DNA of 64,000 nt, from the NCBI GenBank assembly GCA_025094145.1, contig JALLLS010000014.1, forward strand, positions 512,643 to 576,642, in the 5' to 3' direction. Below, piece after piece: positions 25,601 through 39,123 of this stretch. The DNA is from Spinellus fusiger. Its lineage: Eukaryota > Mucoromycota > Mucoromycetes > Mucorales > Phycomycetaceae. The translations under genes were made by a program, and so were the position numbers. How positions within the stretch are numbered: the stretch's first letter is position 1; each line of letters begins with the position of its first letter. A model generated the notes under the pieces. It was not told the origin of the DNA and did not search any database. It saw only the letters and a program-made list of their open reading frames with translations.

Positions 25601-27285
25601 ACACCTGTCTTTATATGAGTTGCAGGAGATGAAGCAGTTCCCAGAAGTTCATTTTATTGGCCCTCATTCCCAGAAATTCCCAGCAAACCCTGATCATCCT
25701 CAGCTGAACTATGGTTATGATGATAAAGAGGGGGATTACAATATTGTTCTGCAGGATCATCTTGCTTATCGATATGAGATACTCGAGATTCTTGGCCAAG
25801 GGTCGTTTGGAAGAGTCGTAAAGTGTTTGGATCATAAGACGGGTGCTACCTTGGCCATTAAGATCATTCGAAACAAAAAGAGATTCCATGAGCAAGCACT
25901 CACTGAGGTCAAGATATTGCAGCAGTTGGTAGAATGGGATCCAGAAGACAAGCACCATAACGTGAGAATGACAGACTATTTCTATTTTCGCCACCACTTG
26001 TGCATCGCATGCGAATGCCTTAGTATCAACCTGTATGAGTTTGTCAAGAGCAATCAGTACCAAGGCTTTAGTTTAAGTTTGATCAAAAGGTAAGTGGGCC
26101 TGACTGAGAAGACGAGGCTGACCCTCCTTCTCCTTGTAGATTCACAGTCCAGCTCCTTCAATCGTTGTCGCTGATGTATAAGCACCGTCTTGTGCATTGT
26201 GATCTAAAGCCAGAGGTAATACCTTGCAGCAGACAGCGTGGACTCATCTTGTAGAATATTCTCCTTAAACACCCAGCAAAGAGTACGATTAAAGTGATTG
26301 ATTTTGGCAGCTCATGCCTTGATTCTGAAAAGGGTAGGTCTTTACAACCTTACTATCACTATCACTAGTATCACCCTCATGATTAATATGACTATGGATG
26401 TGGCGGTCTCTATTCTTAGTCTACACTTATATCCAGAGTCGATTCTATCGATCACCTGAGGTTATTCTCGGTAAGCTCCACCTGATAGCCATACCCTTTC
26501 AATCTTCTAACAGCATCCGATCCACCCTTCTCCAGGCATGACGTATACTATGGCCATCGATATGTGGAGTCTGGGATGCATTTTGGCTGAATTGTACACA
26601 GGTAAAAAAATAAAAAATAAAAGGGCAAATCAACAACAATAGTGTCTTATGATTTATCAGGGCTGCCGATCTTTCCTGGTGAGGATGAACAGGAGCAGTT
26701 GGCGTGTGTGATGGAAGTACTTGGTGTACCTGAGCGTTATTTGATTAACATTGGTTCGCGCCAACAGCTATTCTTTGGTAAGTACATTTCTACTCTATTG
26801 TGTCTGTTACTTACACTGCCAACAGATGCTACGGGAAAGCCTTTTATTAAGCCCAATAGCAAAGGAAAGAAACGTCGCCCTGGCTCAAAGACACTCTCTC
26901 ATGTGCTGCGATGTCATGACAGTGTATTTCTCGATTTTCTTGGAAAGTGTCTGCTGTGGGACCCTGAGAAGCGCCTAAAACCCGATGAGGCTCTTCAGCA
27001 TGAATGGATCACGCAGAGTGCAAAGCACCCTAGTGCAAAACACACACCTCCCGCCTTGGATCTTACCAAAGTGGCCAGGTAAGTTAGTAGCCTGCCCTTT
27101 GTTGTTCTGTATGCTCCATAGGGACTCATGTCATCTTCTCCATGAATAGAGCCATTTTGCCTGGTGAAGAGGATCCCAAGTCCCCTCCTGCCACTACAAC
27201 AGCAAGAATAGCAGCCACTGACCCATCTCACCTTTACTACCATCTTACACATGGCTTTAGGGCAGAGAATGAAGGCACTCACTAA
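22662..27285 (+). CDS. DYRK-family dual-specificity protein kinase (Pom1/DYRK2 type)
   Basis: Nine exons: 22662-24722, 24813-26089, 26140-26215, 26255-26333, 26420-26470, 26536-26601, 26661-26777, 26826-27078 and 27150-27285, total 1371 residues. A long basic, Ser/Pro-rich N-terminus (about 960 residues) with [20 protein letters not shown] repeats precedes a DYRK homology box and the kinase domain. Visible motifs are Gly loop [15 protein letters not shown]-type [12 protein letters not shown], catalytic HCDLKPEN, IDFGSSC (DFG), activation loop [15 protein letters not shown] with the autophosphorylated second Tyr, [12 protein letters not shown] and the C-lobe [15 protein letters not shown]. DYRKs autophosphorylate that Tyr and then act as Ser/Thr kinases in polarity and cell-cycle control. 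The first 25 codons look like a signal peptide, but bases 22690-22719 are a perfect pyrimidine tract ending TCTAG, so the true exon may start at 22720 with an upstream first exon. Confidence 0.93.
24550..24690 (+). repeat. coding tandem repeat (Leu-Lys-Glu / Asn-Ser-Lys-Glu)
   Basis: Repeated CTTAAAGAG then AACTCCAAAGAACTTAAG units in the DYRK N-terminus encode a charged helical or coiled-coil stretch. Confidence 0.8.
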
Positions 27286-29445
27286 TACTGAAAAGACAGT
27301 GATGGCATTTATTCTCTTTTCTCTTTCTTTTTATACACCTACACCCTAAAACACCTACACCCTAAAACACACATTTACATAGACATCATATCTTTCTTTA
27401 TTCTTCATACTTGTCTTTAGGACAGGTTGCCCTTTATTATTTGGACTCGTCTCTTATGAACTCACACTGAAAATAGTCTCGTTGATTGATTTCTCATACA
27501 TACAACCTCTCTCCTCTACATTCTATTTCTTCTGACTTGTATAAATATGTTGACATTTTGTAAATTTCAATCCACCTTTTTTATTTCTTTTAAATTATTC
27601 TCTTTCTTTAAGCTCCAAAGTATGGCATGCACCGAGAAAATAAACATTCAAACTCAGATGGTTTTGTAAAGAGGGTAGTCTGTGACCTACAGTTGCAAGG
27701 AAGATTCCTTTTAAAGACTCACAAAATGGTAATAGAGAGAAACAGAGATGGATTTAGATATAAAAGTGTCATTTTCAGTGCTTGAAAAGGGAGCCTATTT
27801 ACGTTTCAGCAAAAAGAAAAAGAAAAAAGTGGGTTACAATCACACTAAACTCATCATGACTTTCGGTGCTGTGCCCCAAAAGATGTCACATGGTAACACT
27901 GTTGCTATGTAGTACAACCAGGAAGATGAGAGGGGTAAGTAAGGATGAATCAAGAAGAAAGGTGATGTGTGCAGAGACATTGACTGTAGAAGAGAGTTTA
28001 GACAGGCAAGACAGCAAGGAACAAAGAGACATAGGCATTCTTAAATCCAATGCAATTATGACAATGTAGCCAATGGGAGACACGTTCCAACCGATGCGGA
28101 CAGTCCGAGCGTCTCCCTACAAGGGCTTGTAGAGAATGACGCGTTCTAAAAAGATACTGTGGACACAAACAGATTCAGAGGATTGAATCAGCTGAACCAC
28201 CTGAATAGAATGAAGGGGACATGGAAAACAGAAAGGACAATGGGTGGAGATGGAAGGGGCTATTCTTGTGACGGAAGCACTGCAACCTCCCCTTCCTCTC
28301 ATCTCCCTCTCTACTTTATAGAAAAAGAAAGGATGAGTGATATGTACACCACCCAACACCAGGAAAGCAAAGTAAAACGGAGAAGCATCGGAGTTACTGG
28401 CCACTGAAACAGGCCGAGGACATAGTGATAAAATACTGTTACCATGACACTTTCTAGGCTACTTTTTCTAGGCTTGTGGTTGGCATAGCCCTTGGTATAA
28501 AGGTGCTTTCCACAGCAAGTCATGTTCTTTCTCAAAGGGAAACAGAGGAGTAGGAGACACATCTTTTTTTAGATATGGTATTGTATGAGGAAAGGTGATT
28601 CTATAGGATAGACTCCCTTACAAGACTATTCGTTATAAGCCATATTAGGATATGGAGAGCGTAGAAAGGGTCTCCCATCGACTTCTTACCCAAACGACTT
28701 ACTCAAGGTGTATTGTTTTATGTATTCTCTTTCCTCACTAAAGACACGGATGTGAACCGGTTTCACACTGACGGGAACTGCCCCACACTTTCATGGCTTG
28801 TTAAAGATCAGCCAAGGTCATTTGGCAATACAATAGGCAATTCATTAGGTTGTGCAGGGTAGAATTGAGTCTGCCACTTCAACATTAGCATTGGTCTTGT
28901 CACATAATCACATTGTCTTAGTCCGTTCTTTTCTGTTGTATTTTAACTACTATCGGTATTGCCCCCTGCCTCTCCTTTTTTATTTTTTATTTTTTATTTT
29001 ATTTAACCGAGTGGATCCACAGAGGGAAATAAAAAATAAAAAATAAAAAATAGATAAAAATAAAAATAAAAATAAAAATAAAAATAAAAACATAGCTTGT
29101 ACACTGCTCGGGACCGACACAATTGAACTCTCTTTGATCCCGCAGGATAGTCAGAAAAAGAAAAATAGTGTAGATGCTCTTCTCCTTCTCTTTCTTTACT
29201 TTGCTCTTGTATTTTTAAGCTACTTGGCTCACCCAGTAGCATTTCTCTTTTCTATTTCTCCGGCCTTTTTTTTTTCCCATGTTATTTGTCTAACTGGTCT
29301 CATTGTGTTTATTTCTGTCTCTTCCATTCTTCTCCTCTCTTCTACTTTTACACTTGCACTTTTTACTTGTTCCTGCAGAGAACTCTGTTGATTGGTGTTT
29401 ACTTGTTTATTGACCTATCCAACCCTCTATCTTCATTGGTTCACT
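27286..29445. other. intergenic; possible unassigned small gene(s)
   Basis: A minus-strand frame at 28524-28310 (MTCCGKHLYTKGYANHKPRK, then hydrophobic) has a consistent intron (GTAACA..TTTCAG) and could be the first exons of a small membrane protein continuing to about 27890 (RTVRIGWNVSPIGYIVIIAL). I could not assemble a complete model or recognise it. T5A/A5T repeats at 28976-29090 and the leader of the zinc-cluster gene occupy the right side. Confidence 0.3.
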
Positions 29446-31099
29446 ATGCCTATCAGCCCAGCCTCCAACCGAAAACCCTCCAGTGCCAGCCAAACCCGCC
29501 ATATGCTTGCTGAGCGCTGTTCAACGATCAGAGCCTGTGAGCCCTGTAAACGGCGTAGAAGACTATGCAACGGCCAACGGCCCTGTGGACACTGCACAGA
29601 CACAGGCATGGAATGTGTGTATAGCGTTGTTTCTGATCACCCACGCAGTGTCTTTACAACCAGCAATGCTCGCCGACTGAGTTCTGGCTCTGCATGTGAG
29701 ACGTGTCGACGCCGAAAGACCAAATGTGACGGCAGTACTCCTTGTGCCTTTTGTGCCTCCAATGGTCTGGAGTGTGTCAACAATTCTGAACGACGTAAGA
29801 GAGCCATGGTTGTACCACTCGGTGATAACGAGGCGATGGATCGTATTGAAGATCGGCTTCGTCGTATCGAGAAACTTATGACAGCTTTCACTCCCAGTCC
29901 ACTGTCGCAAAGCACATCTATTACAACAGCCTCCAGTCCAAGTGTGGGAGAAGCACAGGCAGCAGGCACAGTGCAATTTCGAAAACTGTCTTCTCCCCAC
30001 CCACCCTCTCGTCCAACGCCTGTCCGTCAGCACCGACACTCTGTTCAGGGCATTAGTGTAGCCAAAGAACAGGCGGAGTTACTAACAGCCTATGCAACAA
30101 GAAAAGGAGGTAAATGTGCTAACAAAGACACTATCTAAATAGAGATCTAATTCATTTTCATGCTGGATTTCAAGGCATGCCTCCTGATGAAGCGACCACC
30201 GGCCGTAGTTCCCTTGGTATCACGAGAAGGAATCAACCTGTGACGATGCCATTCTCGTGCCCTAATGACCGTTACCGATCACTTTCCCCTGTGGCAACGC
30301 ATCCCAGCTCACCACCACTGTCGCCTACCCTTATGATGCGTCAAACATCTGCACATGCCAACACCCACCCACTAACATCCTCCATGCTCAATCTCACTCT
30401 GTCCCCCTCCTCCTCCACATCCTCAGTCTCCAACACATCCTCCATGCTGCCTTCCATGACACCACAGCCCTCCATCTCCACACCCATTGCTGAACAGACC
30501 ATGTCGCCTCTTCTCTCCGCCACCTCCAGCCCACACAGTCATAAAAACAATGAATGGACTCCCCATTCAGACACTTCATCCGAACATGCATTAGGTCCAT
30601 TCAACTACGACGGTCACGCCCCCACACCACCCTCTTCCCGTAGCACATCTCGGTGTATGGAGGCTGAATGGAAATCCTGTCCTATGCCTAGTTTGATGGG
30701 TAAGTTGCATTTAAATTCCTCTTTTTTCTTTCTTTTTTTTCTTTTTTTTCTTTTTTTTTCTCTTTTTTTTTTCTTTCATGAACAAGGTTTTGCCTTGAGT
30801 GTCATACAAGAAGAAAGAAGAAACAACAAAAGGGAACTTCTCCCACAAGCAATTCACACGCTATAAGAGAAATATAAGAAGAAAAGAGCTTCTTGCCCAA
30901 TACACTTCAACAGAATCTGAACAATGTCTTATTTTGTTCTGTCTTGTTGGGCTGTGTTTTTATAGAGCAATTATCAAAAAGAACATTTGCATCTACTGCA
31001 TTGGATTATCCTGTCACCCAATACCCAATCTATCCACTGACATCACCTCCTAACCAGACACGTACAGCTTCTTTTACTCATTCTGATGTGGGTCAATAA
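29446..31099 (+). CDS. transcription factor with two tandem Zn(2)-Cys(6) clusters
   Basis: Three exons (29446-30109, 30175-30699, 30966-31099) give 440 residues. Two fungal binuclear clusters lie about 50 residues apart. The first runs from CEPCKRRRRLC to CGHCTDTGMEC and the second from CETCRRRKTKC to CAFCASNGLEC. Both have the spacing C-2-C-6-C-5-C-2-C-6-C and a basic stretch after the second Cys. A short heptad-like segment follows (MDRIEDRLRRIEKLM), as in dimerising zinc-cluster factors, then a long Ser/Thr/Pro-rich, probably disordered region. No fungal_trans middle homology domain is seen. The last intron (266 nt) was chosen because its donor and acceptor give MEQLSKRTFASTALDYP in frame; reading through the donor would give poly-Phe. 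Confidence 0.87.
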
Positions 31100-34000
31100 T
31101 AAGAATGTGGACAAAGAGCACGAAGAGAAAATGAAAAGCGTAGGTGTAGATAGATGGGTATAGACAATAGACACTTGTCTACATCGGATCCAAGCACCCT
31201 TCATACTCCTCCCTCCCCCATTGAAAATCACTCTCTTCCACTCATTCTTTTTGCAGACATTACCCACATACACTTTCTTTTTGTCACCTCTCCTTTATTT
31301 GTTATTGCTGTTTCTACATCTTAACCCTACGTATTCTTAATGATTCTTCTCTTTCTTTTTATATTACATATTTCTATCTAGTGGTGTATTCTTGTCCCTT
31401 TATATATATATACATTCACATGTATATAGTTTAAAACACAAGTATTTACATTATACAAGCTGTGTCAAGGACTTATACCTTTTTATTTTCTTTCTCTTCT
31501 TTACATGTATCACTATTTTTCAATGCTCTATTCTTTATTCAATATGACTTATTTCTCGTGTGATAACTAATTTTGAAAATTTAAAAAAAAATATTAAAAA
31601 AGAAAGAAAGAAAGAGAAATAACAAACAAACACAGGTCATACACCTAAATATATACTTTTTATCTTGACATTGGATGTCTGTTTTTTCTTGAATAAAGAA
31701 TCCTTCACTTTCTATACAAATGAAACAAACAAACAACTATAAACTATAAACTACAAGGTCTCGTCAACATGAAGAGTCTATCCTGTGTAATACTCATCTC
31801 TTCAATAAACTCTCAACCTTAATATGTGTCACAGATAGATCATTTTATAATGATGGGCATGTCTTTTTCTATAATGAGCAGAAAACATTCACTTGCACCC
31901 GTCCTTCATCTCCTATTCTATTCATTGTATAGACTGCCGGTAGTACATTGGCTGCTAAAGAGATGAGTTGTTTGCCAATCAGAAGAAGAAAGACAAAGAC
32001 AGAAAGAGAAGAACTCGGTACCTAGAGTGGGGAAGAAATGATGAATGGAATAGAATCATCAAGGCATGGACTCTCCTTGATGTAAAAAATTCTTTGAAAG
32101 GCCAAAATGGGGCGTAACAGGCATCAATAGAAGGAGAAACATGTCACATTGCCCTTTCATAGACATACCCTATAGATCAAATAGACTACTGATAAACAGG
32201 TACATTTGTCGCAACAATAAAGAACTCTTGTAGGCGGGAGATACCTCTAGGAAGACACGGACCTGATAAGCAGCTACAGGTCACTAGTAGATGGGTTGTA
32301 CTGCAATGGCTATACAGTATAAGATCACGGGTTCCCATGGTAACAATGTAACATAAGAAATAAAACCTTTTTTTTTTTTCATTTTTTTTTTCAATTCTTA
32401 GCCCACTCAGTTTGTTTCATGATGAGAATTATCTTCTCTTTTTGGTGCTGGCAGTACAATACATTATGTATCTTCATATCCCATGTCCTGTTATAATGAA
32501 GGATAAAGACCAATAGGATTGAATGGATAGAAATGCTTTGTCTTAATACAAAGAGATATGAACATGTTGTTTATAGCCATAGTTGTTATTTCTTATATTG
32601 AACTTTATCTTTATTCTTAGCCTAAGATTCTGTGGGCGGCAAATGATTACAACAGTAGTACTGTTTTGAGCTTTCTGCTTTTCACCTACTGCATGGACTA
32701 TTTTCCTTATACAATCAAAGTGGACTTTCTACTGAGGGTAAGAATTCACACACAAACACACACATACATACATACACACGCACATTGATTCACTCAAACA
32801 ACGACTTTTGCCTTTTAAGCGATGTTGTGAATTTTCGAGAAAAAAAAAAGGTCTGTGTAAAGTTGATTATTTTTCTTTATTACAAACAAAGAGATTGTAC
32901 GGAGAAATAGAATAAGTCTTAGTTTAGAATAGGCTAAACAGCTGAATTTCCAATATGCAAAAATAAAATAAAAAGCTTTTAAAAGACAATGCATTGAAAG
33001 CTAATGACCAGAAAAGAATTCAAGGGTTGCCAATACAATAGTGATCTTCTTTTGTACAAATCATCAGGGATACTATTTTCATGAATCACATCACTGACGA
33101 TATGTACACTACAGAACTGAGCGTATTACAGAGGTTAGATTATAATTGAAACTAAGCTATCAGGCCACTCTTTTCTACTTTTATTAAAACTTATTTCTGT
33201 AGGCTTATTAATGAAAAAAAATGTCATTATAGCTTTAATTTTGTATAATGAATCTAACTTTTCCAATAATAATATGTGTGCATACTCCTTGAGATGGAGA
33301 GAAAAGATAAAGACACTTGTCAATACAGCTTCATTATTTGCTATCTGTCATAGAGTGCTGTGCAAAAAAAAAAAAAGACCTTATAAATGCCTATACCCAT
33401 AGTTGGAAATAAGCACATGCTCTTTATCATGATGATAGCAGTAAATAATAACTCTTTCCATGTTGGAAATAATTAAATCTTACAGATGCTATCAAAGATC
33501 TATAGTTATGCCTTCATGGATGTCATACAGTAGCTGTGTTCCGAATTTTATGAGGAATAATCGGTGACATACATTCTTGTGTAGTCATTTCAAATCTGAT
33601 CATATCGGCTCCGAGGTAAATAGGTGTAAAGATTGAGATTATCAATTAGACAACGTAATATCCATATTGTTTTTATTAGCATTCAATAATGAACAGGTGA
33701 ATTGAATCTAAAGCATTAGAGAAATCACTATTGAGTGTATCTGCTTTCCAGGTGTATGTCAGAGTATCACATTACTAAATAGAATCCGAAAGCATAACCA
33801 ACTTATTCTGAATAGGAAATGTAGAGCAGCTTGTACAATGAGAGTAGTTGTTTTAATCATTTTCAATTAAGACTTGTTAGGAAAACTGATATTTAGATAA
33901 TCGACAAAAACAAATCAAATGTCTGTGGGTTTACTAGAGATACCATCAAAAAACAATATTGGAAACATCTTCCCTGTTGATGGACATTCTATTTTATTTG

Positions 34001-36429
34001 AGATGAATCGTATTCAGAGTAAGGGCACAATGACAAGCAAAAATTAATATACTAAATTTGGCATCAACTTTTCTTTTTTCAGATACATCTTAGAACTTTT
34101 CTGACTTTTAAGCAATACTATTCATGCCTTTATACGGTGTTATAAAGCACGCAACACGACTCTTCCTAAAATAGCTTAAATACTGAATCCACAGTTTACA
34201 AAAATAGACTAATGGTAAATAGGAATGCTTACTCAGAAACTGTTGGCCAATAATGCCTATTGCTTTAGCTATTGCTATTTAAGGGTATGTCACGGAAGTA
34301 ACGGACATTATGTTTTAGTAGAATAGAACAAATCTTTTATAAAAAAAATGGACTCTATTGAAGATAAAGCATGGAAAACATAATAATAAAGAAAATAGTT
34401 TGCTATGCATTGAATTAAGACCATTCTTCTGTTACCTAGTAACGTAGTGAATCATCCTTTATACACTTATTGAAAAAGAAAAAGAAAAAGAAAACACAGT
34501 GCTCATCATGTACTATGCTACACCATCCTTCTACACTACAAGCCATCGATCACCTATTAAAAAGGAGATTACCAAATGATATTTTGTGATTTTTTCCTAT
34601 CTGACTTGTACTTGATAGGGATTGAACTCCTCTATATTTCCTAGAACGGTTAGAGAGCCTGTTACTTTGATCATAGATTTGTTTCATACAAAAAAAAACA
34701 ATCAACATTTTTTGAAAGTAGAATACAATGGTGAATACTATCTCTTAAACAATTGACTTTAATGTTAATCAAAAGAATGGTCAATGTATCGCTAAAACAA
34801 ATTCAAAATAATTGTTTTATTTTTATTCCTTTCATTATTTCATCTCTACCAGCCCATTGTCGTGTTATGCTTTATTATTTTTAGCTCACTTTATGATATT
34901 GATTTTCATCTTTTAATGTGTAGTAAATGAAAAAAAGTGTCTAATTCATTAAATGAATCGTGCTTGTTGTTATACTTTTTTTTTAAAAAAAAAAAAAGGT
35001 AGATGAAGTTTAAAACTTGTTTTCCTTTATGATTTTCCGACTTCCCCCAGTAAAATAAATTCAGATTTTGATATTATAATCAGACTGAGCGCTGATGTTT
35101 AATGAATTGAATTGAATCGAATTTTAAAAGATATATAGTTTAACATAAGGTTTTATATTTATAAATATATATCATATTGGGGCTTATACAACCACCTTTT
35201 CCATTCCAATTTTGTGGTGATTACTGTTATCTAGCTCCATTTCTCCAGCATTTCTTATTTTCCTGGTCCTACTATATACCACTTCTGGATCAACTTAAAA
35301 CCCGCTGGCAATCTCTTATTATTACTACTGCTGTCAATAAACCTAAAGTCGTATAAGTTGAACTAACCATAGTATTATTATAAAGATATAACCAGGGGCT
35401 TGGTCTTTATCTGGCAAGATGAATACTGTACCAAGTGAATGAGGCTTATTACTATCTCTAATCTTTATTCAATCTTATTCTCGATAAGAATAAGCACAAT
35501 GGAATTAACTATTAACATTTAATATTACTAGAAGCTGAAGACAGAAGTTTGAAACAATCAATCAATAGTACCATATTTAAGTTATCAACTATGCATGAGT
35601 CCTCCCTGAAGAGATAGGATGTGTCATGCTTAGAACTATATCACTGAATAATAGACTCTTGGATACAGCTCTTTAGTCTTCTACTATTATTTTCACTCTT
35701 TCGAGACAGTCAATTGTCTGATCTTCCAGTGTAGCTGAATCAAATAAACTTTAGAACTAGAGTCTATATAAGAAAAAGAAATGAACTGAACCCCTAGTAA
35801 CTCTTGCTAAATCTTTCTAAACCATTTATAGACATAGTCAAGTATCTATAGGATACCTTGAGTTTTTTTTTAAGAAGAAAGAAGAGGTATTGAAATGGGA
35901 AATTCAACTCATGTCTCTACAGGTCCGAAGATCACATCAAAGGAAAACTTTGGTAATGTCCCATGTCAGCCAAAATCTTTTCATAACAAACCCGAACCCT
36001 GAGAAGCTATTTTTGTACTCGTACTCAGACATTGACTCATACCATAGCTAATGCAGTTGTGCCTAAGGTTGTTTTGATCGTTGAGATAAGTAATTTGTTT
36101 TTATGCTAATTTTCTAATAGCAATCAGTCTCAATTTGTCTTGTGCAAGCCCCACTTGAATTCATTTCTATTTATGCTTTAATGATGAACATAGCACAACA
36201 GATTAGTGCTTTTTCAATAAAGTGATCCGTAGAAAGTATAATGCATTTTCAATGTCCGGGATGCCTTTTTTAGATTACGAATGTGTATAGATGACTGGTC
36301 TTGTTTTTTATTATGACCTTTTTATACAATGTCTTCCTTATTTTAAACTGTTGGAATATTTCAAGAGACATTTTTATTTTTATTTATTTATGATTTATGA
36401 AAACATAGAGAACTATGGCCTGACTATTC
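31100..36429. other. AT-rich gene-poor region
   Basis: No intact gene. Many A/T runs and CA repeats (32750-32780). It separates the gene-rich left half from the transposon-rich region. A lone exon-like segment is listed separately. Confidence 0.5.
32621..32737 (+). other. isolated exon-like segment
   Basis: 117 bp, 39 open codons (PKILWAANDYNSSTVLSFLL and onward), directly bounded by a pyrimidine-rich TTCTTAG acceptor and a GTAAGA donor. No neighbouring exons could be joined. It could be a relic exon or chance. Confidence 0.2.
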
Positions 36430-36439
36430 ATATTGCATA

Positions 36440-36780
36440 GGTTCATTGTGAACAACAGGTCTAATGCTGGTGCTTGTCGTAGGCTGAATATTCCACCCTC
36501 CACCGTGTGGAGAATATTGAAGCACTTTCACAAGACAGGTGCTGTGTAGGTTGCACCAAAGAGTGGAAAGAGAAAACTTAAGAGATTATAGAAGCCAAAG
36601 TAATTTTAATGAAGATGAATGAAAATTCATATTATTCTAAGACTCCCTTATTAAGGTGATAATAATGCATAGCATCATGGCTAGACCAGATAGGTTTCTT
36701 AGGGAAACAGGCCAATATTTTTGCAGACTGATTATTACGCCCATTATCAAGAACACACACACACACACAATTTAAAAAAA
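36440..36780 (+). pseudogene. decayed Tc1/mariner transposase N-terminus
   Basis: Translating around 36447-36540 gives an HTH-like segment NNRSNAGACRRLNIPPSTVW then RILKHFHKTGAV, the paired-type DNA-binding half of Tc1 transposases. Several stops follow. Terminal repeats were not found. Confidence 0.5.
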
Positions 36781-37225
36781 AACCTTAAGGGTTCATGATC
36801 AGCTTTATTAGACTTTCAATTTTAGATATAAGCCCATGATGAGTAATAAAAACAAGTGTATGGTAATACAGTTAGATACAAACTTATTCTCATAGAGTAT
36901 GACCCATTGAAGGATAAAAAGTCATAAAATAACAAACAAACAAAAAGACATAAAAACACAATTCAAATTGTTGTCCCAAAATTCGGATATATTTTAATAA
37001 TTTTTTTCATAGTTTGAAGAATATTTACAAAAAAAAAAAAAAAAGGCAGATTACATCAGAAGATGATCACTGAAAACTATCTTGGGTCTTGAACAAGGTG
37101 GATGTTCAAAGGCTTTACCAATACCTTTATTTCTAGCACAAAGTAGTAATATCAAACTGTCACTGATACTAAATTAGCTACACAAAATACCAAATGATTT
37201 TGTAATTTAAACATCTAGATTACTA

Positions 37226-37742
37226 CAGTTTAAAGTATTTTTATTTTTTGGGTGTGGTTTGCTATTCGCGCATTGGGCATATCAGCCACTTTATGAGAAC
37301 TTTTGTAAAATAAATGAGAATGAACATAGAACCACTTCAAATACAAAAGTGAAAAAAATAATGCAAAGAGAGAGGAAAGAGAAAGAAAAGAGAATATAAA
37401 ACCTCAAATGATGAAAAATGATGAAAGGTGGGAAGTGATGATAAAATGATAATTATGAATAGACATCCAAAAGGCCATAAAGTCAACAAGGAAAACATGG
37501 CACCAAAAAGATAACCGTCATCCTGTGGCGATTCAAAATCCAACGAGGGATACCTAAAGCAACTTGGACAATCCTGAGGACATAAATACAGCAACCACAC
37601 TAGCAGCTTCTGGCTTTGCTAAACGGGCTAAGAGTGGGTGGTAGAGGAGAGATCGGAGGAGAAGTGAGGATAAAGAGATTGTTGCTGAAGGAGTCTTTGC
37701 ACTCTATGGCGGCGTTGGCGTTCCCGCTCAACACACCCATCA
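37226..37742 (-). mobile_element. 5'-truncated LINE copy, left arm of composite A
   Basis: The inverse of the 3' end of the LINE at 41010-41525. It contains the same 3' reading frame (WLLYLCPQDCPSCFRYPSLD) and the conserved tail with the box CTATTCGCGCATTGGGCAT on this strand. Its 3' terminus is ...ACTTTAAACTG followed by TA at 37225-37224. Its 5' truncation lies next to the left end of Tc1 copy A. Confidence 0.8.
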
Positions 37743-37751
37743 ATTCAAATA

Positions 37752-39123
37752 TACAGTGGCCTTCAAAATAATAAGGAAAATTTTTTATGTCCCGGTATGC
37801 TTCTGTAATAGAAAATACTTATTCTTTGTCATAAAAACACACATTAAACACACAGTAAAGACCTGAAAATTGTATAAAGTATAACAAAAGGTCAACAAAA
37901 TAATAAATACAAGTTTATTGGGTGGAAAACTTCAATATTTGGTGTTTTCACCCTTGGCCTCAATGACAGCCTTGCATCTCCGCCCCATGCTGGCAATGAG
38001 GGTGTCTGTAGTATCTTTGGGAATATTCTCTCAATCTTTTAACAAGAGCACCTCCAAATCTTTTAGAATACTTGTTGAGGTCATTCTCTTTCTGATGGCT
38101 TTGTCCAGCTCCTCCCATAAATGCTCTATGGGGTTGATGTCGGGGCTTTGTGAGGGCCACCCCTCCATAGTGACAATGCTTTCTTGTGCCTTCCACAGCC
38201 TGGACTCTTTACTCTTGTGGCAGCTGGCATTGTTCTCTTGAAGAACATAATCAATCTATGGATTCATTGCCTTGAGTCGAGCCAGCTCAGGGCAGTAGTT
38301 ATTCTTTAAGATTTCAATGTATCCTCTACTGTCTATACTGCCCTTCACAGGCACCAACCTTCCAACACCTTCACCAGAGAAAGAACCCCACACCATTACA
38401 CTACCACCACCAAACTTCACGGTGGGCTTCAAATTATCTGGTAGTAGCCCCTCCTTCTTCCTGCACACCACTCTGTTACGGTTGTTGGTCCTCATCAGTT
38501 GGTACTTTGACTCATCGGACCAGATGACTGTCTTGCAGTCTTCCTCAGTCCAATGGAGGTGGGTCTTAGCCCAAGCAAGTCTCAACTTCTTGTGTTTAAT
38601 AGTGAGAGAAGGTTTCTTAACCACCCTGAAAGAAAATAGGCCAAGCTTCTTCATCAATTTTCTAAAAGTGTTCATGGACACTTGGGTGGTCATCTGCTTG
38701 TGAAGCTGATCTATTGTCTGGAATGAATCCCTTCCCACTTCGCGAATGATCTCTCTCTCTCTTCTCTCTCATTAAGAATGGGCTTGCACCCAGTACTCTT
38801 CTTGGCCTTGAAGCAACCATTTTCTTTGTATTTCTTTACGATACGGGAAATAGACTGCTTACTAACTCCAAACCTAGCAGAAATGGCAGCATGAGTGGTC
38901 CCATTGACAGTGGCCTCGTGAACGATGAGACAATGATTATAGTCTTCACTATTTATTTTTTCCTGTTTCCAAGAGGTTTTTTGGTTTATTCGGTGGTATT
39001 AGATATAGTAGACATTAGAGTGAAGAAGCGATAAATGAATAATGTTTAATTAAAAATAAAATTTCAAGGATAAAATTATGGTCTGAATTTGAAATCTTCC
39101 TTATTATTTTGAAAGCTACTGTA
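37752..39123 (-). mobile_element. Tc1/mariner element copy A (transposase broken)
   Basis: About 31-bp imperfect terminal inverted repeats begin CAGTGGCCTTCAAAATAATA on the left and, inverted, CAGTAGCTTTCAAAATAATA on the right, each flanked by TA. The minus-strand transposase has an HTH region (ISARFGVSKQSISRIVKKYK), then the DDE core: VIWSDESKYQL (first Asp), VKFGGGSVMVWGSF and SQSPDINPIEHLWEELD (Asp and Glu). Frameshifts near 38738-38760 and stops near 38260 and 38970 break it. Copy B at 58267-59622 is a close relative with different ends. Confidence 0.88.

Noticed and set aside
33000..36400. Possible centromeric or pericentric AT-rich DNA flanked by LINEs, as in Mucor
   Set aside because: No repeated centromere-type motif was seen, and ordinary genes lie within 3 kb on the left and about 10 kb on the right.
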